A DNA stretch of 64,000 bases from Metellina segmentata (Eukaryota > Arthropoda > Arachnida > Araneae > Tetragnathidae). The notes beneath the pieces were generated by a model. That model was given only the letters and a program-made list of their open reading frames with translations. It made no database searches and was not told where the DNA came from. Both the position numbers and the translations under genes were made by a program. How positions within the stretch are numbered: position 1 is the first letter of the stretch; each line of letters starts with the position of its first letter. Positions 61,501 through 64,000 of the stretch are shown piece by piece. The stretch covers positions 93,590,172 to 93,654,171 of the forward strand of contig OX375874.1 in assembly GCA_947359465.1 (NCBI GenBank), given 5' to 3'.

Positions 61501-64000
61501 AATATGTAAAATGAAATTCCTCATCTCTGAATTACATTATGGTTTGGTTGGGTTTTATGACAAAGGCCAGATTTTGCCATGCTGCGCTAAACACAAGACA
61601 GCATTAAGTAATAGAAACACACAAAGAAAATTTTATTAACACAAAAGAGAGAAATACACATATGGTAAGTTACTGAAATTAAACATGCGCCGTCTAAAAC
61701 TTGCTGGTTGGTAGTTGTTGTAACACTCTTCCTGAATCAAAATATTAGTCATTATCAACAAAAATATTATTTTATCAAATTTAATATTAAGTACATTATT
61801 TTACACAGCTGCCTTTTTCGTCTTTTTGAATAGTGTTTTTCTTTTTGGTAAATAGGATTCTTGCTATCGCGACAACAGTACATTGTTGCCATTCCTACAA
61901 AACCAAATCAGGTTAAAATGCGACAATAACTAAAATGCAAAATTCAGTTGGTAGTTGAATTTACGCACTCGAGCAAAACAACGGGATTGATACTGGAGCT
62001 TCTATATTAATGACACTTCAGTGTCAATCCAGAAGGGAAAAATCCGAGATCAACACCGGAGCTGGCACCCCAAACTTCCACACCACGCCAACGTGAGGAC
62101 ATTTGATGACACCGCAGATATAATATCCCCGCCCCCCTGCAACCCCCTGGTTGCTAATCAGTGAATCTACCAACTTGATTACGGTGACTCAGGAGATGTA
62201 AAGGATAACTAATATCATTTTAACACTATTGGAGTCGGAAAACCCTCTGAACCACCACGACCACAAATGATATTGTGAGAATTATGTATCTGTGTAGTTT
62301 TCTTATACTTATGGCATGAACCACTCGATACCAAATTGCAAATATGTACAATAATGTTGTACAGCATATCCCTTTACAGACGTTTTGTTTTTCTAGATAA
62401 TAACTGTTTCGGGTGCTCAGATTCTGGAACCTGATTTAGAATTCGAGTTGGGACGTGTGCATATAATCGATCATCCACTGTATCCCATACCAACTACGGA
62501 CACAGTATCCTTTTTGAAAACATCCCACCAGCGACTCTACAGACTTCTATTGGATGCCGGTTTAATAGATTATCTGTCCAGTAAGTGTTCGTATTTGTTG
62601 TTGATCGGAATCAAATAAATTGGCGAGCATTTCCGTCATGAGACACTTCACATCTATAGAAAATATCAGTGAATCATGAAATATTCTTATCGGTTTTTTT
62701 TTCACAGAAAGTTAAATCATTCTGTGCTAAGATTATGTTTATTATTCAACTTTAATCAACTGAAAATTGAGAAACGCATATCGCAATTTATGTTTGTTAA
62801 GTTTTCGTTTGAAGGAACTGACTCTCTCTCTCACTCTCTCTCTATCTCTCTCTCTATATATATATATCTATATATATCTCTCTATGTCTCTCTCTATCTC
62901 TCTATATGTCTCTCTCTATGTCTCTATATATCTCTCTCTATGTCTCTCTCTATCTCTCTATATGTCTCTCTCTATGTCTCTATATATCTCTCTCTATGTC
63001 TCTCTCTATCTCTCTCTCTCTCTATATATATATATAGAGAGAGAGAGAGAGATAGAGAGAGACATAGAGATATATAGAGAGATAGAGAGAGACATAGAGA
63101 GAGACATATATATATATATATATCTAACTTGTGTAAAATTGCTAATTTTTTACTCGGTGATTATTTTATTATCTATAAAAAGTAAACTTTATTCAATAAA
63201 TTTTGAAATACCGTCAACTAACCTTTTTCTCCCTTTTCATTAGGTAATTTTGAATATGATATAAAACAATTCTACATTATATTGTAAGTTTAAATTCTTT
63301 CAAGCAACATACAAACGTTGACCGAAATTTAAAAAAAAAAAAGTCATTAGTTGTCAGAATGAGTGAAATATTTACAGGGGAATATATTTAAGTGAAACTA
63401 CATCTCCACATTTTATTATTTAACCCTCTGAGGGGGGGCTCATACGCATATCTCCGTTCTGCATTCTTCAGTCTTACTTGCATGACTTCCAACCAATTTG
63501 ACCTTGACTAATAGAGTTTTTCCAGGATTATTTCAACCAATACATGCGGTTATTTAGTCATTATGTATGGGGGAAAACAATTATACAATACTCTGATACT
63601 ACAATTTTATAATTGTAGAAAATTGTACAAAGTAAAGCCACTCTGAGGTTATTCTCATACTGTTAGATTATCGATTTTCCTAAAACGAATCAAACCATCG
63701 CAAAACTCATCTGCTTATTCTGTTTAAGGAATAAGCTTAGAGAAAACGAGCCTCCTTTTTATTAAACAAATGTTTGCCTAGCTTAAGTCAACATTCAAAT
63801 CCCTTAACGACTTATGGTCTATCTTTTCTCGACTAAAAAATAACATATTGAGTTCATTTTGTGAAGTACTAGAGAAATCCAAATCTTGTATTCGTTGTCA
63901 AAAGACGCTTGCTTTTTTTTCCTTTCCCTGCAGTGTTTTAAGGTTTTTCTCTTTTCTTTCAGGTGGTACGTTTACCATTTTAGCCCCGAACGATGACGCT
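25690..64000 (+). CDS. Secreted FAS1 (fasciclin-1) domain protein, 3' end outside window
   Basis: Six exons splice in frame to 253 codons. Residues 21-39 form a signal peptide (MFILRVSVLVFLSVSGTFA) and 40-80 a Q-rich linker. Residues ~81-209 are a first FAS1 domain with the H1 motif TLFVPTDASF (113-122), the YH motif FILYHFVTGD (143-152) and the H2-like motif GRVHIIDHPLYP (198-209). Domain 2 starts near 217 and reaches its H1 motif TFTILAPNDDA at the window edge. FAS1 domains mediate extracellular adhesion (Drosophila Fas1 and midline fasciclin, vertebrate TGFBI and periostin). At least two domains plus a signal peptide fit the Mfas/TGFBI group, but the ortholog is not proven. All junctions are GT..AG with matching phases (1,0,1,0,1). 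Met21 is the likelier start because it begins the signal peptide directly. Regulation is unknown. Confidence 0.93.
25835..29014 (+). other. Intron 1, proximal part
   Basis: AT-rich intronic sequence. It contains the imperfect tandem duplication listed at 26705-26996 and somewhat GC-richer patches near 27130-27240 and 28700-28950. No exon with a domain match was found. The minus frames at 27446-27685 and 28713-28934 lack motifs. Confidence 0.5.
26705..26996. repeat. Imperfect tandem duplication, ~165 bp period
   Basis: Both halves contain GCATT..ATGAAAGCTAAT near the start and GGTATGAATATTATT followed by AATATTCTACTATGG near the end (about 26830 and 26965). The second copy has deletions. Non-coding, in intron 1. 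Confidence 0.75.
29015..29088 (+). repeat. Dispersed ~300-bp family, 5' fragment
   Basis: Matches the family start (TTTTCTGTCAAGCTAAATA, then TAGGTGGCTGCAGTGTTTC) and stops where a SINE begins. Either the SINE replaced the rest or the copy was already truncated. Confidence 0.6.
29092..29412 (+). mobile_element. SINE, type II head
   Basis: The head reads GGTAGCCCAGTTGGTAGAG (A-box-like) with a degenerate GGGTTCTAAAC B-box. The shared body follows (GTGTTGTGGAAGTTTGG, CGTCATCTGACCGTG, GGGATTGATCCCG). Its 70-codon open frame is a SINE translation. Confidence 0.8.
29413..33561 (+). other. Intron 1, AT-rich middle part
   Basis: No coding exon recognised. A SINE 3' tail fragment lies at about 30258-30305 (CCCGTTGTGTTGCTTCAG). 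A degenerate array of ATTCTATAATTTTA-like words runs over about 32060-32270. The rest is AT-rich intron. Confidence 0.5.
33562..33875 (+). repeat. Dispersed ~300-bp family copy
   Basis: Starts CTATGAGAATC and continues TTTGTCAAGCTAAATGTAGG. It has a central GTGACGTCACTTG, then TTTTTCGAATACGATTTCC, and ends past AACCCTAAAATGAATCATGC. Related copies are at 29015, 39737, 40725, 42060, 52473 and 59807. Probably a MITE. Confidence 0.75.
33876..34560 (+). other. Intron 1, unassigned
   Basis: AT-rich spacer between a dispersed repeat and a Helitron. Short frames at 34135-34317 (plus) and 34382-34567 (minus) have no motif or splice support. Confidence 0.4.
34561..36099 (-). mobile_element. Non-autonomous Helitron, copy 3 (reverse), 1.54 kb
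   Basis: On the minus strand the element begins TCTATATAAATAAGAATGG immediately after an A. It ends GTCGGGTATTTTGTTAG followed by T, so the usual CTAG end is mutated to TTAG. It is the inverse of copy 1 (9159-10868) across most of its length, including AAAACACCTGAGTAAG and GGGACAGACGATATTTTTC. No Rep/helicase coding is present. The plus-strand frame 34754-34993 corresponds to the minus-strand frame in copy 1 (shared IVEFRNL / IVEFRHL). Confidence 0.83.
36100..39736 (+). other. Intron 1, unassigned with TA microsatellite
   Basis: AT-rich. A (TA)n tract at about 37515-37552 runs into a T-run to about 37571. The two open frames over it are low-complexity artefacts. No exon is recognised. Confidence 0.5.
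39737..39835 (-). repeat. Dispersed ~300-bp family, fragment
   Basis: Minus-strand match to the 5' third of the family: TGTGACGTCACATC, CTACCACAAGCAACACTTAG and CTTGACAGAAAAG read in reverse. The distal part is missing. Confidence 0.6.
40725..41045 (+). repeat. Dispersed ~300-bp family copy
   Basis: Starts CTATGAGAGATTTTTTC and continues AAGTTAAATGCAGGTAGTGG. The core palindrome is altered to ATAACGCCACGGC. It then has TTTTTCGAATATGATTTC and ends after GCGAGAGCATTGGGGTAAC. It shares a 3' extension (CTCTCTAAAA) with the 33.5-kb copy. Confidence 0.75.
41046..42059 (+). other. Intron 1, unassigned
   Basis: A moderately GC-rich patch lies near 41270-41510. No domain, RNA or transposon end is recognised. 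Confidence 0.4.
42060..42280 (-). repeat. Dispersed ~300-bp family copy
   Basis: Minus-strand copy with GTGACGTCACGG, TCGTATTCGAAAAACCAAG and CACTACCGTCACCTACG. The family's end near GGTTGTTTTATTGCC is degenerate. Confidence 0.65.
42281..43078 (+). other. Intron 1, unassigned
   Basis: Contains a possible decayed relative of the third SINE type at about 42655-42775 (minus; CATCCATGCGCTTACAAAC). No gene recognised. Confidence 0.4.
43079..44034 (+). other. Relatively GC-rich intronic island, function unknown
   Basis: Several overlapping open frames of 73-112 codons exist on both strands here (for example 43079-43405, 43478-43771, 43647-43985). Frames open on both strands at once usually mean fewer A/T stops rather than coding. 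I recognise no domain or transposon ends. It could be a conserved intronic regulatory block, part of an unknown repeat, or an unrelated nested gene. Confidence 0.35.
44044..44383 (+). mobile_element. tRNA-headed SINE, complete, type I head
   Basis: The head has TATAGTGGTTAAGGTG and GGTTCGAATCC. The body follows to CAATAGCCCGTTGTGTTGC and GACGTTAACT. A perfect 9-bp duplication, CTCCAAAAG, lies at 44035-44043 and 44384-44392, which fixes both ends and shows retroposition. It is one of the best-preserved copies. Confidence 0.9.
44417..44733 (+). mobile_element. tRNA-headed SINE, near complete, type I head
   Basis: Same family and orientation as its neighbour, starting 33 bp after it. The head TGGTGGTTAAGGTG is intact; the B-box is mutated to GGTTGGAATCC. 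The target duplication is not clear. Both open frames within it are SINE translations. Confidence 0.85.
45262..45554 (+). mobile_element. SINE, type II head
   Basis: The head reads GATCAATTGGTAGATACATG with a GAGTTCGTAACTC B-box region, followed by CCTCACGTTGGCATGGTGTG and the shared body CGACCGTGGTTCAAAATTG. It ends CGACGTTAATTCAACTAC. It is the third same-direction SINE in 1.5 kb. Confidence 0.82.
45555..48462 (+). other. Intron 1, distal part
   Basis: A SINE tail fragment lies at about 46257-46305. A relatively GC-rich stretch at 46450-47310 has overlapping open frames on both strands but no recognised domain. The remaining ~1.1 kb before exon 2 is AT-rich and ends with the TTTTTTAG acceptor. 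Confidence 0.5.
48463..48506 (+). CDS. FAS1 gene exon 2, 44-nt small exon
   Basis: Bounded by TTTTTTAG and GTAAGT. It completes a Gly codon from exon 1 and adds FLLQQQASNVQASE, continuing the Q-rich linker. Its 3n+2 length converts the phase-1 junction after exon 1 to phase 0 before exon 3, so it is required for the frame. No domain is present; the call rests on splice sites, phase and composition. Confidence 0.78.
48507..49746 (+). other. Intron 2, 5' part with SINE pieces
   Basis: A diverged minus-strand SINE body lies at about 48812-49002 (GGCACTCGAGCGACAG, then GGCCCGGGATCAATT). A plus-strand SINE 3' body fragment lies at about 49370-49500 (TCGTCACCTGACCGTGG). The remainder is unassigned. 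Confidence 0.6.
49747..51286 (+). mobile_element. Non-autonomous Helitron, copy 2, with nested hAT miniature
   Basis: Begins TCTATATAAATAAGAATGG after an A. It ends with the GC-rich hairpin region CCGTGTAACGCCGGG, then TAATTCTACTAG, followed by T. This is the textbook TC...hairpin-CTAG structure inserted between A and T. Interior blocks shared with the other copies include AGTTTAGTGAATAC and AAAACATCTGAGTAA. No Rep/helicase. It holds a 163-bp hAT miniature at 49906-50068 and a short direct duplication near 50875-50950 (GGTTTAATTAGTTTTAAAAA). Confidence 0.9.
49906..50068. mobile_element. 163-bp hAT miniature nested in a Helitron
   Basis: The ends CAGGGCTCGAAATA and (reverse complement) CAGGCCTCGAAATA are flanked by a perfect 8-bp duplication, GTGTAAGG, at 49898-49905 and 50069-50076. 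It consists only of the two GTGCAC-rich termini of the 565-bp element at 2058-2622, so it is a deletion derivative. Confidence 0.93.
51570..51637. repeat. Perfect palindrome, 33-bp arms, 2-nt loop
   Basis: 51570-51602 is the exact reverse complement of 51605-51637; only CT separates the arms. The outer arm begins GTAAGTACTTGAATAAC. It lies in intron 2, 228 bp upstream of exon 3. A near-loopless perfect hairpin suggests a recent template-switch event, or a structured RNA in the pre-mRNA. Confidence 0.95.
51865..52003 (+). CDS. FAS1 gene exon 3, start of FAS1 domain 1
   Basis: Starts after TTTTGTAG and ends GGAG|GTACGA. It encodes residues 64-109: an acidic linker, then LYDFLIQRRLQKFCKLLRDA and GLEEVLQGLG, the helical N-terminal part of FAS1 domain 1. 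Starting at 51865 rather than after the next AG (51867) is required by the phase. It contains a single Cys, at residue 93. Confidence 0.92.
52004..52472 (+). other. Intron 3, 5' part
   Basis: No feature recognised. The minus frame 52064-52405 (113 codons) is Cys/Ser/Tyr-rich with no domain or splice support and is not called. Confidence 0.4.
52473..52785 (-). repeat. Dispersed ~300-bp family, best-bounded copy
   Basis: Minus-strand copy whose ends CTATGAGAATATT (left) and CTATGGGATGTTT (right, reverse complement) look like short TIRs, supporting a MITE. The interior has AAATTACGTCACTTTC, CTACTACCACCTATATTTAG and AGCTTGACAGAAA. Confidence 0.78.
52786..54744 (+). other. Intron 3, unassigned AT-rich
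   Basis: No gene, RNA or transposon end recognised. Confidence 0.4.
54745..55022 (-). mobile_element. tRNA-headed SINE, 5'-truncated, type I head
   Basis: Minus-strand copy with an intact body (CGTACTAAAGCAACACAGCG, CACGGTCAGATGACGAGGC) and B-box GGATTCGAACC. The A-box end of the head is missing after CCGATCTGGAG. Confidence 0.85.
55023..57935 (+). other. Intron 3, distal part with a possible Tc1-type end
   Basis: The sequence ending at 56094 reads, in reverse complement, CAGTGCGTCACAAAAGTATT and is followed by TA, as a Tc1/mariner terminal repeat would be. Its partner end was not found, so only a fragment is suggested. A G-run preceded by a short TG tract lies near 55300-55318. Otherwise unassigned. 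Confidence 0.4.
57936..58144 (+). CDS. FAS1 gene exon 4, core of FAS1 domain 1
   Basis: Starts after TTCCATCAG and ends GGACAG|GTATGT. It encodes residues 110-179, including the H1 strand TLFVPTDASF and the conserved FILYHFVTGD with the FAS1 Tyr-His pair. The phase fits both neighbours exactly. GC content is visibly higher than in the flanking intron. This is the strongest single exon for the family call. Confidence 0.96.
58145..59806 (+). other. Intron 4, 5' part
   Basis: A short direct repeat of CACCTATTATTTAGTGAGC-like words lies at about 58650-58705. The 89-codon frame at 58843-59112 has no motif. No exon recognised. Confidence 0.4.
59807..60080 (+). repeat. Dispersed ~300-bp family copy
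   Basis: Contains TTTCTGTCAAGTTAAATACA, GGTGGTAGTGTTTCTGAGG, a GGTACGTCACTTCG core and GTGAGAGCATTTATGTGG near the 3' end. It is diverged, with an AT-rich internal insertion. Confidence 0.65.
60081..61946 (+). other. Intron 4, unassigned
   Basis: A short tandem of about 21 bp (TTTAAATAACATTCAACAA) lies near 60820-60860. No gene recognised. Confidence 0.4.
61947..62192 (-). mobile_element. SINE, type II head, internally deleted
   Basis: Minus-strand copy. The body is recognised by ACGCACTCGAGCAAAACAAC, GCTGGCACCCCAAACTTCC and CACCACGCCAACGTGAGGAC. The head is recognised by CCTGGTTGCTAATCAGTG and CTACCAACTTGATTACGG. The central body is partly deleted. Confidence 0.78.
62397..62580 (+). CDS. 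FAS1 gene exon 5, end of domain 1 and start of domain 2
   Basis: Starts after GTTTTTCTAG and ends CTGTCCA|GTAAGT. It encodes residues 180-240: beta strands of domain 1, the H2-like GRVHIIDHPLYPIP, then a short linker and the first helix of domain 2 (SHQRLYRLLLDAGLIDYLS). The first helix of domain 2 resembles that of domain 1, as expected for tandem FAS1 repeats. Confidence 0.95.
62820..63125. repeat. TC/TA-GA compound array with 56-bp higher-order unit
   Basis: TCTC and TATA tracts alternate. The word TCTATATGTC recurs at 62901 and 62957, showing a 56-bp higher-order unit. From about 63036 the strand composition flips to GAGA, so the region can fold into a long hairpin around a TATA core. 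Overlapping 133- and 158-codon frames are low-complexity artefacts. In intron 5. Confidence 0.92.
63126..63962 (+). other. Intron 5, 3' part
   Basis: AT-rich intron ending in a pyrimidine-rich tract and CTTTCAG at 63962. No other feature recognised. Confidence 0.5.
63963..64000 (+). CDS. FAS1 gene exon 6, truncated by window edge
   Basis: Completes the Ser codon from exon 5 and encodes SGTFTILAPNDDA, the H1 motif of the second FAS1 domain. The frame stays open to the last base; the rest of the gene lies beyond the window. Confidence 0.93.

Noticed and set aside
62676..63243. Two long overlapping open frames (133 and 158 codons)
   Set aside because: They are translations of the TC/TA microsatellite (Ser-Leu-Tyr-Ile and Arg-Glu runs) in two frames. 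The array explains them fully.
1..64000. CRISPR array, operons, or phage-type systems
   Set aside because: No regularly spaced direct repeats with unique spacers and no compact gene clusters were seen. The splice structure and SINEs show that this is animal nuclear DNA.

Overview
The window looks like nuclear DNA of an animal, most likely an arthropod. It is A+T-rich (about two-thirds by eye). Its only convincing protein-coding gene is cut into short exons with GT..AG junctions and a first intron over 22 kb long. Most of the remaining sequence is transposon debris: tRNA-derived SINEs, hAT-type elements, Helitrons, a Tc1 relic, MITEs and LTR pieces. A spider or other chelicerate is my best guess from this repeat style, but that is inference. 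Nothing prokaryotic, organellar or viral was recognised.

The gene is on the + strand from 25690 and runs off the right edge at 64000. Six exons (25690-25834, 48463-48506, 51865-52003, 57936-58144, 62397-62580, 63963-64000) join without a frame break into 253 codons. They encode a signal peptide, a short Q-rich linker, one complete FAS1 (fasciclin-1) domain and the start of a second. This is the layout of secreted adhesion/matrix proteins of the midline-fasciclin / TGFBI / periostin group. The 44-nt second exon is needed to keep the frame.

1-25.6 kb lies upstream of the gene and is mostly repeats. It holds a 36-bp minisatellite; four hAT-like elements with target duplications visible for each (one carrying a broken transposase split by a SINE, one keeping only a transposase C-terminus); a MITE with perfect 30-bp inverted ends; a Helitron; a Tc1 transposase relic; two oppositely oriented long-TIR elements with 8-bp duplications; an imperfect ~145-bp foldback; and LTR remnants. 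25.8-48.5 kb is intron 1. It holds SINEs (three packed into 44.0-45.6 kb), a Helitron in reverse orientation, repeated copies of a ~300-bp dispersed family with a TGACGTCA-like core, and two relatively GC-rich stretches without recognised function. 48.5-64 kb holds introns 2-5, with a third Helitron carrying a nested miniature hAT, a perfect 33-bp-arm palindrome close to exon 3, more SINEs, and a large TC/TA array in intron 5.

The transposons can be ordered by nesting: a SINE inside a hAT, a hAT miniature inside a Helitron, and a long-TIR element inside a SINE. No new defence, RNA-guided or biosynthetic system was found. The most informative items are the gene model and the precisely bounded transposons.
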